The notes under the pieces are model-generated. The model worked only from the letters and a program-made list of their open reading frames with translations. It had not been told where the DNA came from and did no database searches. Of a DNA stretch of 64,000 nt, positions 34,194 to 42,803 are shown piece by piece. The position numbers and the translations under genes are program-made. Numbering within the stretch: the first letter of the stretch is position 1; every line of letters starts with the position of its first letter. Origin of the DNA: Ramlibacter tataouinensis (GTDB lineage: Bacteria > Pseudomonadota > Gammaproteobacteria > Burkholderiales > Burkholderiaceae_C); NCBI RefSeq assembly GCF_001580455.1, contig NZ_CP010951.1:2753001-2817000 (forward strand), given 5' to 3'.

Positions 34194-35210
34194 GTGGCAC
34201 AGATCAAGCGCACCGAGGAACGTCTTCGCCAGATCAAGGTGCGGCAGTGGGTGCAACGCTGGGGGCTCAACTATGTCGCGTCGACTTTCGCCGACCGGTC
34301 AGAAGCACCAGGAATCAGTACGGGTACTGTGCTGCGGCCCGTTAGCCTCGGCCAGAGAAAGTTTCACACACTTAGCGCCCCCGAGACCTACTGCGCTCTC
34401 CTCGCGCTGCACCTTCTCGCTTGCGCGGATGCCCCAGAGCCACCCCGCCCAAGCTGCTGGGATGTCCACGAGCAGTTCGTTCTATTCTCAAAACCCCGTG
34501 AGCACCCGCTCTTCAACCACCCTCTGGCTGACGGCGTGGGCTTCAGGCGCTTCGAGGGGACCCTGGCCGTTGCCGAGCGCATGGGCCTTCTTTCTCAGCA
34601 CCCCAGAATCAGGCTGCGTCGAGGCACTGACCCAAGTCAGTGGCCGATGGTGCCATTTCCCTTCCTCGGTGACCTCCGTCTTTTCATGCGGGATGGACTC
34701 GGCGTGTATTGCCTGAACTGGCCTGTGAAAAACAAATACGAAGACTTTCGGAAAAGTGGTCCTCGAAGCAAGCCACGGCCAATAGAGGAGCGTGACCTCG
34801 ATGATCCAACATCTGTTGCCCGTCAGGAGCTCGAGTCCCTCTACCACTCTGATGCGGGCATCAGGACTCAACAAGTATCCTTGGACCAAATTGACTTCCA
34901 GCTTCGCTGCAACCTGCGCGACTTGTTCTTGGAGGATGCCAAGCAACTCCCGTTGACCGTGGCGCAGCGCAGCGATGCGTTGTCGCTCGCTCGAGAGTTT
35001 ATTGGAGTCGACCTCCCAGGGCACCTGGTCGCGAGGCGGATCGCAAGGGCGTTTCCCATATCCGATATCGAGGCAGCCACACTCCTCTACCAGGGGGCGT
35101 GGCGAAGGGAACTTCGGGTGGACCTCTATCGCCCATTCCTGATGACCAAGCCTCTAAGGCCCGAAGTCACGGATGTTTTTGCCAAATTCTCGGATTGGTT
35201 TGCAAGGTAG
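34194..35210 (+). CDS. tnsA: TnsA-like endonuclease
   Basis: 338 residues, GTG start. First gene of a tnsA-tnsB-tnsC run, which is the main support. TnsA is the restriction-enzyme-like nuclease that cuts the 5' ends of the element so that it moves by cut-and-paste. The N-terminal half fits the fold: an early acidic residue in SAPETYCALLALHLL (E64), EQFVLF, then FLGDLRLFMRD with D160 and a strand ending in VKNKYEDF (K179) as candidate PD-(D/E)xK residues; the usual Glu or Gln before the Lys is not obvious. The C-terminal half, winged-helix by position, binds TnsB/TnsC in Tn7. Longer than Tn7 TnsA (273). Call rests on motif pattern and synteny. Confidence 0.7.
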   Translation: MAQIKRTEERLRQIKVRQWVQRWGLNYVASTFADRSEAPGISTGTVLRPVSLGQRKFHTLSAPETYCALLALHLLACADAPEPPRPSCWDVHEQFVLFSKPREHPLFNHPLADGVGFRRFEGTLAVAERMGLLSQHPRIRLRRGTDPSQWPMVPFPFLGDLRLFMRDGLGVYCLNWPVKNKYEDFRKSGPRSKPRPIEERDLDDPTSVARQELESLYHSDAGIRTQQVSLDQIDFQLRCNLRDLFLEDAKQLPLTVAQRSDALSLAREFIGVDLPGHLVARRIARAFPISDIEAATLLYQGAWRRELRVDLYRPFLMTKPLRPEVTDVFAKFSDWFAR

Positions 35211-35216
35211 TCATCC

Positions 35217-37268
35217 ATGGTTGGCTTTGGAGTCCAGCTGGTCGCGCCGAAAGGATTTGATGCCTTCAGGCAAGGCGTTCACTACTATTTCATCGGTGAA
35301 ACGAAAGACGGGTTCGTCCATCTGGCTTGGTTCGGAGAGGAAAAGCATGGGTGGCGGGTTCGCCTTATCACGATAGCGAGAACCAATCTCGAGAAGGCGC
35401 TCGCGGACCGCCTACTGGTGGCGGCCGACCCGCAGCTGCAAATGCCGCCATGGCTTGAGGGACACGACAACACGAATTTCGAAGCACTCGAGGATCTACG
35501 CCCCCGTACCAGAAAGAAAAAGCCGAAGAGGACCTACAAGGCGCAGGCAGAAGATCGTCTGCACTCAATCTCTGCTGCTCTTGAGGCTAAGGCCGAAATA
35601 CTTTCGTCGAACGACCCTTTGAAGGAACTGAATCAGTACGTTCCCAAAGGGAAGCATCCGCACAGGGTGCAGCTCTTTTTCTTTGCCTATGTTCTTCATG
35701 GATCTGGGCAGGACCTCTGGACCCTGAAGAAGCCAAGTGAAAACACGGGAAGGTGGAACCGCACTTCGGAAGCACACAAGCACAAGAAGTTTGGACTGGA
35801 GTCCTCGGACAAGGGGACTTGCTTTAACTCCCCGTCGACTCTGGCGGCAGACCAGATCTGCAAAGCATACTTGAAGCGATGCGGCCCAGGGGTAACGATG
35901 GCCTTCATCTATCGTGAAGCGATGGTGGATGAATTCGAGTGTGTTGCCATTGAAGTTCAACCTGGGGTGTTTACCTACACACACCCGCGTGGCGGTCCTA
36001 TTTATTCGTACGGGCAATTTCGAGGTCGAGTAGTCCGACGCTTTGGTCTAGACCAAGTACATAAGACGGTCTATGGGGCCCGTCGCTGTCGCAGGAAGCG
36101 GGGCTACAACGAGGGCAATTTCACCGCCCAGTACGCACGGCTGATGGAGGCCATCGAGGTTGACGCTTACTACGCTCATCAGCGTCCGAAGCCGTTCTTT
36201 TCCGAAGGTCCAGGCGTGCGATTGGCCGTAGCTCGGGGCATATGTTGCAGGTCGTCCGCCGTAGCTGGCATAGGGTTCGCAATAGGCGCGGAGAACGAAG
36301 AAGCCTACCGTGCAATGTTGTTCTGCTGCGCCGTTCCGAAGACCTATATTGCAAGAATCTACGGAATTCCTCCAAAAGACTTTGAGGACTGGATCACGCT
36401 GGGTTGTCCACCTTACCCCCGGTCTGACCGCGGACCAGCGGGGGTTCGAGAACTCGTTGACGAGGTCATGGTGAAGTTCCCCATGAAATCCGTAGCCCCG
36501 TCATACGATCCGCAGGCGAAGGCAATAGTCGAAGGAACGAACCCCAAGGAGGTCGCCGTTGAGGGCGAACCAACTTATGTTCAGAGCCCATTGAACATAG
36601 TCGAAATGATGAAGCAGGAGCTATACAGGGGGCGGCTCGAAAACTTCACACGCAACATCGCATCCCGTCTGACCGACCCAGAAATCGAAGAGTTCAATAA
36701 GACTGGGCGCTCGGCTACGCCTCATTGTCTTTGCGAGTACCTCCTCGAGAAGCTCTGTAATGCGGGCCAGATCTGGCAGATCGAGCGGGCAGTCCGTGCT
36801 TTCTGGACACCCACGGAGTTCACGGTGGACAAAGACGGGGTCAAGTATCGGCATCGTCACTATTCTTCTGATGCCCTAAAGGCGACCGGCTTTCTAGGGT
36901 CAACCGGCTCGGGCGCAGTTCCTGTCAAAGGCTTTTCTCTAAGTGCGGTGTTCCTCTTTGTGTGGGTGGAAATAAGGGGCCGCCTGATCGAGGTAAAGGC
37001 TTTGCCACGAGCCCGGGCTGATGACGAGGATTTTGCGACGCCGCGCGCAGAGGTTGACGATGCTGCGGAAGGCAAGAAGGAACTTGAGTCGAGAACGCGC
37101 CGAAGCGCGGCGGCCGCTGACGGCGACACAAGGAAGAAGTTCCGAGGTGCTGTTGGAAAGCCGTTCGATGCGGGCACCAGAAAGAAGGGCACTCCAAAGG
37201 TGTCGGCCACGGCGACCCACGAAGCTGCTGTCGCAAAGGGGAAGACCAGAGCAAAGGCTGCAAGATGA
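35217..37268 (+). CDS. tnsB: TnsB-like DDE transposase
   Basis: 683 residues, starting six bases after tnsA stops. The retroviral-integrase-type catalytic core shows IEVDAYYAH (D316), PRSDRGPAGVR (D404) and PQAKAIVEGTNPKE (E439), a correct DD(35)E spacing. The N-terminal about 300 residues carry DNA-binding domains, including a basic, helical LRPRTRKKKPKRTYKAQAED region near residue 100. The C-terminus (about 600-683) is a highly basic, Ala/Lys-rich tail that should contact TnsC or DNA. TnsB binds the element ends and joins the 3' ends to target DNA. It overlaps tnsC by four bases (ATGA). Family call by motifs and synteny is firm. Confidence 0.88.
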   Translation: MVGFGVQLVAPKGFDAFRQGVHYYFIGETKDGFVHLAWFGEEKHGWRVRLITIARTNLEKALADRLLVAADPQLQMPPWLEGHDNTNFEALEDLRPRTRKKKPKRTYKAQAEDRLHSISAALEAKAEILSSNDPLKELNQYVPKGKHPHRVQLFFFAYVLHGSGQDLWTLKKPSENTGRWNRTSEAHKHKKFGLESSDKGTCFNSPSTLAADQICKAYLKRCGPGVTMAFIYREAMVDEFECVAIEVQPGVFTYTHPRGGPIYSYGQFRGRVVRRFGLDQVHKTVYGARRCRRKRGYNEGNFTAQYARLMEAIEVDAYYAHQRPKPFFSEGPGVRLAVARGICCRSSAVAGIGFAIGAENEEAYRAMLFCCAVPKTYIARIYGIPPKDFEDWITLGCPPYPRSDRGPAGVRELVDEVMVKFPMKSVAPSYDPQAKAIVEGTNPKEVAVEGEPTYVQSPLNIVEMMKQELYRGRLENFTRNIASRLTDPEIEEFNKTGRSATPHCLCEYLLEKLCNAGQIWQIERAVRAFWTPTEFTVDKDGVKYRHRHYSSDALKATGFLGSTGSGAVPVKGFSLSAVFLFVWVEIRGRLIEVKALPRARADDEDFATPRAEVDDAAEGKKELESRTRRSAAAADGDTRKKFRGAVGKPFDAGTRKKGTPKVSATATHEAAVAKGKTRAKAAR

Positions 37269-38722
37269 AGCTCAATGTACGAGTCTCACGTTTTCAATTG
37301 GAGCTGACCGACCAGCAGTTTGATGCGCGCGTTGAGCGTCGAGCGATCCCGAAGGCCCTTGGACAGGGGAGTCCCGAACATGACGGAGCCGTGTTTGTCG
37401 AGGCGGCAAAGACCGTATTTCTGTGTTCTCCTCACATCAGGAGCCTGTTGCGTGCCATGGTTTCGATGGCGCTGGCGCATGCCGAAAGGCACTTTCCGGC
37501 TGGTGCGAACTTCACGAACCAGGCATTCTCCAGATGTCAGTGGGGAACTGAGCGCGCTTCAGCGATTTGCTTCTGTGGCCATTCGGGTGTTGGCAAGTCC
37601 GAATTGCTGAAGGCGCTGGGCCGGCTTCTGGCGACAGACGCTACGGTTGATGAACCCGGAATCTCGGGCTTGCCATTGGAAGCCGTCTGGCTGACAAAGG
37701 TAGAAGCCCAAGGCGGGCTTACACAGATACTCGGGCCCGCCGTAGTTCGGGCCAACAGGCTGTTGAGCGGGAAGCCGCTTGATCAAGCAGGGGAAGAAGG
37801 CAGCGAAGCGCCGAACACACCGTTGAGAATTCGTGGGCTGCCTCAGAAAGCCAGGTACCTGACTTGGCGTAACGCAGTTTGCCTGCTGTGTGCTGATGAG
37901 TTTCAGAACATCTCGACCGGCGAGGCGTCGGCGAAGGCCACAGGCGTGCTCCTGCAACTTAACGGCATTGGCCCAGTCTTGATTTATTGCGCGAACTTCA
38001 ACCTAGTCAACAAGTTGAAGCGCCGAAAGCCCCAAGACCAAAACCGCCTGCTGACCCATCCCTTGATCATGCTTCCCGAACAGCCAGGATCGCAGGCGTC
38101 GTTGGACTATATGCTTGAACTGGTGAAGATTGCTCCGAAGGTTTTCATTTTCGATGCCAAAACTGCTGAGCCAGAAATAGTCGAGTACACCTATAACCTT
38201 AGGGACAACATCGTTCAGCTGTTCAAGTGGTCTTATATCGAGGCGCGGCGGAAGGGACGGCACACTGTTGATCTTGCGGGATTGAAGGAAGGCTATTGGT
38301 CACTGGGGTATTCGGCAATTAGGTCGCAAGTTGAGACGCTCCGGCTCCAGGTCAACCAGGGCCAATGCCAGGATCCTGATCTTTGGTGCCCGTTCCAACC
38401 CTGCCTGTTCTGGGCCGAGGAAGAGGACGGCGGCAAGAGTAGTACGGCGCCGAAAACGACGCAGCAAGCTGCGGTTGCTCAGGCAACCGCGGCGATTAAG
38501 GGGTTTGAGGCTCGCGTCGACGACGCTCTCATTGCCGCCGCGTTGCCTCCTGAGCAGAAGGACGCTAGCTCCACAGCCCGCCCGAAAGCCAAAGCCAAAC
38601 CCAAAGGCAAAGGCAAAGGCAAAGGCAAAAACCAAAGCAAAGGCAAAGTCATCGCGCTTCCCCGTCGCCCGACCTCTAAGGACGAGCTCCTCAAAGGGGC
38701 AGACTTAATTGATGAGCTCTGA
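37265..38722 (+). CDS. tnsC: TnsC-like AAA+ ATPase
   Basis: 485 residues, overlapping tnsB by four bases. Walker A GHSGVGKS (105-112) and Walker B LLCADEFQN (DE at 211-212), followed by sensor-1-type VLIYCANFNLVNKL, define the AAA+ module; TnsC is the regulator that polymerises on target DNA chosen by TniQ/TnsD and activates TnsAB. The C-terminal about 80 residues are unusual: a Lys/Pro/Gly-rich low-complexity run (about 440-465) coded by repeated AAAGCC/AAAGGC hexamers, then a short acidic end. Such a tail may give non-specific DNA binding. The hexamer repeats are prone to slippage, so its length may vary between relatives. Confidence 0.85.
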   Translation: MKLNVRVSRFQLELTDQQFDARVERRAIPKALGQGSPEHDGAVFVEAAKTVFLCSPHIRSLLRAMVSMALAHAERHFPAGANFTNQAFSRCQWGTERASAICFCGHSGVGKSELLKALGRLLATDATVDEPGISGLPLEAVWLTKVEAQGGLTQILGPAVVRANRLLSGKPLDQAGEEGSEAPNTPLRIRGLPQKARYLTWRNAVCLLCADEFQNISTGEASAKATGVLLQLNGIGPVLIYCANFNLVNKLKRRKPQDQNRLLTHPLIMLPEQPGSQASLDYMLELVKIAPKVFIFDAKTAEPEIVEYTYNLRDNIVQLFKWSYIEARRKGRHTVDLAGLKEGYWSLGYSAIRSQVETLRLQVNQGQCQDPDLWCPFQPCLFWAEEEDGGKSSTAPKTTQQAAVAQATAAIKGFEARVDDALIAAALPPEQKDASSTARPKAKAKPKGKGKGKGKNQSKGKVIALPRRPTSKDELLKGADLIDEL

Positions 38723-38738
38723 ACGGTTGGCAGGCTCT

Positions 38739-38755
38739 CGAGAATTCCGTTCTCG
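38739..38755 (+). terminator. Small hairpin behind tnsC
   Basis: A 6-bp stem CGAGAA / TTCTCG with a 5-base loop lies 17 bases behind the tnsC stop. There is no direct T-tract (the next T run starts about 12 bases on), so termination is uncertain; it could also be part of the element end. Confidence 0.3.
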
Positions 38756-38968
38756 GTCCCTGACGGTTTTTCCCTCAATTCAGGGTTGGACAGGAGAGAA
38801 ATCCACAGCTCTGACGAATTTTCGATAGTGCTGGCTCTGGGGGGAGACCTTACCGTTCTTCTGTTTACGAGCAGCGCCGCGCCGCTGCTGTGGATGCTGC
38901 GCCGCCGGCCCCTGGGCGGGGGCTGGTGGGGATCGGCCGCAGCGGCGCAGAGGCAGATAGAAGCTCGA

Positions 38969-39874
38969 TCAGGGCCGCTTTGCCGCCGGCGCCGTCCGCC
39001 GCGTCTCGGCGCCGAGCACGCGGTCCAGCGCCTTGCGGAATGCCGAGACGTGCACCGCCTGGTTGCGGTTCGCCATCGAGTATTCGGTCGGCGACCCAGT
39101 GCCCAGCGACTGCGAGATCACGCCGACCACGCGCCACGTGCCGTCGGGCTGGCGCGCGAGCAGCGGCCCGCCCGACATGCCTCTCTCGAACGCGCAGTCG
39201 ACGCCGAAGATGCCGGGCGCGGGGCCGAAGTCGCGTGCCCGGCAACCGGTCTCGACGGTCACGCCGGGCCGGCGAGCGCGCGAGCGGGGGTAGCCGATGC
39301 TCGTCAGCGTCGTGCCGGGCAGGCTTTCCGGCGTCGTGTCGCGGTCGATGCGCAGCCAGCCGTAGCGGTCGCCGAGGCAGTTGTCGAGGCGCAGGATCGC
39401 CCAGTCGCCCGCGGCGCCGGCGAAATCGTCTTCGGTGAAGCGCCCGGCGTCGACGACGGTCGCGATCGTGCTCGACGTGAACACCCGTGCCTTGCCCGGC
39501 TGCGGGCCGGCCTGGAAGCGCGCCCGCCGGGCTAAGCTCCACAGGTTCGCCGGGTCGCGCGACGCGCCAGCTGCGTACGGTACGTGGTGCGCGCTGACGA
39601 CATGGCAGCGCCCGACGAGGAAAGCCGTGCCGCCGTTGCCCGTGCGCGGCTCGACGAGCGTGCCGACCGCGCGGTACGGCAGCGTGTCGGCGTCGCGTTG
39701 CACGCGGCGGTCGATGCCGTAGACATGGGCGTGGGCAACGGCAGCCTGCAGCAACGCGAGGCAGGCCAATGCGAGCCGTACGCGCCTAGGCCCCTGCACG
39801 CCGCCGCACAGCGGCCTCGCGGGCCACTCGGCGGGCAGGGTGTCGTCGCTGCAGGAACGCAGCAGGCATTGCAT
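38969..39874 (-). CDS. Trypsin-like serine protease
   Basis: 301 residues from an ATG at 39874; the frame is open to 39994, and a GTG at 39799 would put a clean signal peptide (VRLALACLALLQAAVAHA) close to the start, so the true start may be that one. The mature domain has the S1 triad: His in VVSAHHVPY, Asp in GDWAILRLD and Ser in RGMSGGPLLA. A Cys pair (GCRARDFG … VDCAFE) can form the disulfide next to the Ser. Expected to be periplasmic. GC content is much higher than in the preceding transposition genes, marking the end of the island. Substrate unknown. Confidence 0.85.
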   Translation of the reverse strand: MQCLLRSCSDDTLPAEWPARPLCGGVQGPRRVRLALACLALLQAAVAHAHVYGIDRRVQRDADTLPYRAVGTLVEPRTGNGGTAFLVGRCHVVSAHHVPYAAGASRDPANLWSLARRARFQAGPQPGKARVFTSSTIATVVDAGRFTEDDFAGAAGDWAILRLDNCLGDRYGWLRIDRDTTPESLPGTTLTSIGYPRSRARRPGVTVETGCRARDFGPAPGIFGVDCAFERGMSGGPLLARQPDGTWRVVGVISQSLGTGSPTEYSMANRNQAVHVSAFRKALDRVLGAETRRTAPAAKRP

Positions 39875-39990
39875 GGCGCGCGCGTGAAAGAAGGATCGAG
39901 GCCGGCAGACGCCCCCCGAAACACGAGCCTTGAGGTCTCGCTTGCCCAAGCGGCTCGAGCGCAGCGCGTCGCGCTTTTCGCTGCTGCAGA

Positions 39991-40347
39991 TCAACGCCCC
40001 ATGCGTTTCCCAAAGGCGGTCGCCCAGCGATCATTCAGCGTCGGGTTGCTCTCCTTCGAGTTGGGCGCTTTGAATGTCACCTGCAAGCTGTTGTCGGCCT
40101 GCCGCTGCAGGTCGATGGTCACCGCCGCGCCGGATTTGGTCCCGGTGATCCGCCCGTTGGCGCGGTCCGCGCTCGTGATCTCCACACCGACATCGGCCGC
40201 GGCACCAAGCGCGGCGTCCCAGGATCGATCGAAGCTCGGCGGCGTCGGGACGGTAGTGGTCGGATATCCGACATAGGGGTAGGGCGCAACGACGCAGCCA
40301 ACGGTCAGCGAAGCGGCAAAGATGGCGAGGGCGAGGAGTCGGCTCAT
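39991..40347 (-). CDS. Small outer-membrane lipoprotein
   Basis: 118 residues from the ATG at 40347; a longer frame starts at 40449. Lipoprotein signal: MSRLLALAIFAASLTVGC, with the lipobox LTVGC. The mature protein has a Pro/Tyr linker (PYPYVGYPTTTVP) and a compact domain containing ADVGVEITSADRANGRITG and AVTIDLQRQADNSLQVTF, a beta-rich pattern shared by small envelope lipoproteins of unknown function in beta-proteobacteria. It overlaps the longest protease frame by a few bases but not the preferred starts. Confidence 0.8.
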   Translation of the reverse strand: MSRLLALAIFAASLTVGCVVAPYPYVGYPTTTVPTPPSFDRSWDAALGAAADVGVEITSADRANGRITGTKSGAAVTIDLQRQADNSLQVTFKAPNSKESNPTLNDRWATAFGKRMGR

Positions 40348-40634
40348 GGCATGCACCAGATCAGCCTGCATAAGGCAAGCGAGGCGGCCACGGCCGTGGT
40401 GAGTTTTCTCATAAGCGGAGTCTCCTTGCTTTGTATGAGGAGCGTTCACTCAGAACGACCAAGGGCGGCCTTGCGGAAGTCAAATGTGATCGATATCGGT
40501 CGCGAGGAAATCGGCCTTTGGTCCAATTGAATGGCGTTTTCAACAAGGCGACAATTGAAAATTTGGTGCGCGACCGCGGGCGACCGTGAGTCTCTAGGAC
40601 AGGCCCAAGGTTTCGATCTTCCTTCGCTGAGGAG

Positions 40635-42428
40635 TTGGAGACCGGGGTCCGCCTCGGTCGGCGTCCCGACTGCTCGGCGAAAATGACCCAAAATTCTCCC
40701 GAACGCGGCCGCCAAAAGCCATGGACCCCGTCCCTCAGGCACGCATCGCGCTCGCCGCCGGCTACGTGCCTCGCGGCGCACACACTGCATGACCCTAAGG
40801 GCCACCCTGTTGAACTGCGCCCGCAAGCTTTCGACGTGCTGTGCGTGCTCGCCGAACGGCGCGGCGAGCTGGTGACGAAGGAGGCGCTATTCGCGCGCGT
40901 TTGGCCTGGACTCGTCGTCACCGACGACTCGCTGGTGCAGGCGGTCGGCGACATCCGGCGCGCGCTTGGCGAAGCGGGGCGTAATCTCGTCCGCACCGTA
41001 CCTCGGCGCGGTTACTTACTGGAGGCGATGCCGCCGGGCGTCCCCTCCGGCGATGCACAGGAGCCGACTGCCGGCCTGCAGCCGCACTCCGCCGATGCCC
41101 GCGCAGCCGTGGACACGCGTGCTGCGGATGCCGCACCGCGCGGGCGCTGGCGCTTCCTCGCCGCCGTGGGCCTCACCGGCCTGGCAATCGCAGCGATCTT
41201 CGCAGCGTCGCGCTGGGCCGCCCAGCCACCTGTCCGCAGCGGGCAGCCGTCGATTGCGGTGCTGCCGTTCCGTGCTCCGACCGCCGAAGGGGAGCCGCTC
41301 GCGCGCGACCTCGCCGCTAATCTCGTCTCCGAGCTTGGCCGTAGCGCCGACCTGCGCGTGCTCGCCAGCCAGTCGAGCTTCGCTCTCGCCGACGAGCGCT
41401 CGCCCCTGCCCGAGATAGGGCGCAGGCTCCGCAGTCGCTACCTCGTCGGCGGGACCGTGCGGCGCGACGGGGAGCGGCTGGCGATGACGATCGATCTGCT
41501 CGATAGCGAGGATGGTCGGGTTGTCTGGTCGGCTTCGCACGACGTCGATCGCGAGTCGCTGGCCGCGACCCAGCGCGCGCTAGTCGAACGCATTGCCGGC
41601 TCGCTGCAGACGCGCGTCGCACGCCACGAGGAGCGGCGCGCACTCGAGGCGGCGCCGCGCTCGTTCGATGTCGTCGCGCTCACCGCGCAAGGGCGGACGC
41701 TGCTGCGCCGCTACAGTGCCGAAGGCATCCGCGAGGCACGCCGTCTCTTCGAGCAGGCGATCGAGCGCGATCCCGACTATGCGCCGGCCTGGGTAGCGCT
41801 CGGGCAGGTCAACAACATCGACATCGGCACTCGGCTTACCGGCGAGTGGGACCGACGCCGCATGCCAGAGGTAATGGCCCAACTCGAGCGCGCGATCGCA
41901 CTCCAGCCGGATTTGCCGCTGGCCCACCTCGCGCTGTCGGAGGCGCAGGGCGTGGGCGGCGCGTTCGACGCCTCGCTCTCTTCGGCCGCGCAGTGCCTGC
42001 GCCTGAGTCCGAACGACGCTGGCTGCCTCTACGTGCTGGGTGCGGCCGAGCTGCGTGTCGGCCGCGTCGCCGAGGCGGTGGCCCACCTCGAGCAGGCGCG
42101 CGACCGCAACCCGGTCGCGCCTGCATTCCTGGCAGCGTTCTACGGCAGCGCGTTGTGGGCTGCACGTCGCCACGATGAGGCCTTGCGCGTCGCCGACGAA
42201 TGCTTGGCGATGGCGCCCGACTTCCACCGCTGCCGCGTCGACCGCGTCTCTGCGCTTGCCGAGTTGGGGCGCGAGGCGGAAGCGCGAGACGAGGCGCGGC
42301 GCCTGCTGCAGCGCGCACCGAACCTGACCGCGGCGGAGTTCGCCGGCGGCTTTGCGCCTGCCGCGGCTGCGCTACGTGAGCGGCGCTTGATGGCGGCCAA
42401 CGTTGTCGGCATACCCGGCCGCTTGTGA
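40635..42428 (+). CDS. Winged-helix regulator with TPR domain (CadC-like)
   Basis: 597 residues if started at a TTG at 40635; an ATG at 40683 is also in frame. Residues about 50-130 form an OmpR/PhoB-type winged helix (VELRPQAFDVLCVLAERRGELVTK, then a DDSLVQAVGDIRRALG and VPRRGYLLEA). One TM helix follows (about 168-190, WRFLAAVGLTGLAIAAIFAA), then an adenylate-cyclase-associated type domain (SIAVLPFRAP) and tandem TPRs (AIERDPDYAPAWVALGQV; AIALQPDLPLAHLALSEAQ). Such proteins are membrane-bound one-component regulators. The N-terminal 45 residues look unnatural; an ATG at 40721 in another frame gives a typical start if one base is removed near 40783, so a frameshift is possible. Confidence 0.85.
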   Translation: METGVRLGRRPDCSAKMTQNSPERGRQKPWTPSLRHASRSPPATCLAAHTLHDPKGHPVELRPQAFDVLCVLAERRGELVTKEALFARVWPGLVVTDDSLVQAVGDIRRALGEAGRNLVRTVPRRGYLLEAMPPGVPSGDAQEPTAGLQPHSADARAAVDTRAADAAPRGRWRFLAAVGLTGLAIAAIFAASRWAAQPPVRSGQPSIAVLPFRAPTAEGEPLARDLAANLVSELGRSADLRVLASQSSFALADERSPLPEIGRRLRSRYLVGGTVRRDGERLAMTIDLLDSEDGRVVWSASHDVDRESLAATQRALVERIAGSLQTRVARHEERRALEAAPRSFDVVALTAQGRTLLRRYSAEGIREARRLFEQAIERDPDYAPAWVALGQVNNIDIGTRLTGEWDRRRMPEVMAQLERAIALQPDLPLAHLALSEAQGVGGAFDASLSSAAQCLRLSPNDAGCLYVLGAAELRVGRVAEAVAHLEQARDRNPVAPAFLAAFYGSALWAARRHDEALRVADECLAMAPDFHRCRVDRVSALAELGREAEARDEARRLLQRAPNLTAAEFAGGFAPAAAALRERRLMAANVVGIPGRL

Positions 42429-42803
42429 CGTGTACGCGACGCACGTGCGCTGCAGCCGGGCTGCGCGTCCCACCCTCGCTCTCCATGCATGACGTCGATC
42501 CGGTGGCCGCTTCCTGCCGGTTTGCGATCGTCCGCTGTCTGGCCGACAGCAGACGTTAGGCGCGACAAGCTGAGTGACCGCAAACAGTCTGCAGCGGCCG
42601 TCTAGGCGCAGTCACAGGCGCCACCTTGATTTGAGGGATCGCGGCCGTCAGGTTGCCCGCACGAAGGAGCGTCGTGACCTTGTCGGGTCAGTGAAGTCCG
42701 GTCTAAGTTTTTCTTCCGTGAATGCACGCCCTTCGCATTGGGCATCGCTTCGGGCGTCCACGTCCTCATCTGCTATTCGGGGGCGCGGCTAACATTGCGT
42801 CCA
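42429..42803. other. Intergenic region, nothing recognised
   Basis: 375 bases between the regulator and the YihY-type gene. It contains short inverted segments around 42530-42560 but no clear terminator or promoter, and no convincing frame. Confidence 0.4.

Larger units (their letters stand above)
28152..38722. mobile_element. Tn7-like transposition module
   Basis: Contains tnsA-tnsB-tnsC (34194-38722), a TnsD-like TniQ protein (29640), a second TniQ protein on the other strand (31460), an XRE regulator (33015) and two tandem unknown paralogues (28152, 28921). GC content looks lower than in the flanks after 38969. The outer ends were not located: I did not find a convincing pair of terminal inverted repeats with a 5-bp target duplication. 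Repeats upstream of tnsA (34026-34137) may be TnsB sites of one end, in which case the element could start near 34000 and the left genes could be a separate or nested block. Limits given are those of the genes, not of the transposon. Confidence 0.75.

Noticed and set aside
28152..38722. CRISPR-associated transposon
   Set aside because: Two TniQ proteins and tnsABC suggested it, but no cas gene and no regular repeat-spacer array was seen anywhere in the window.
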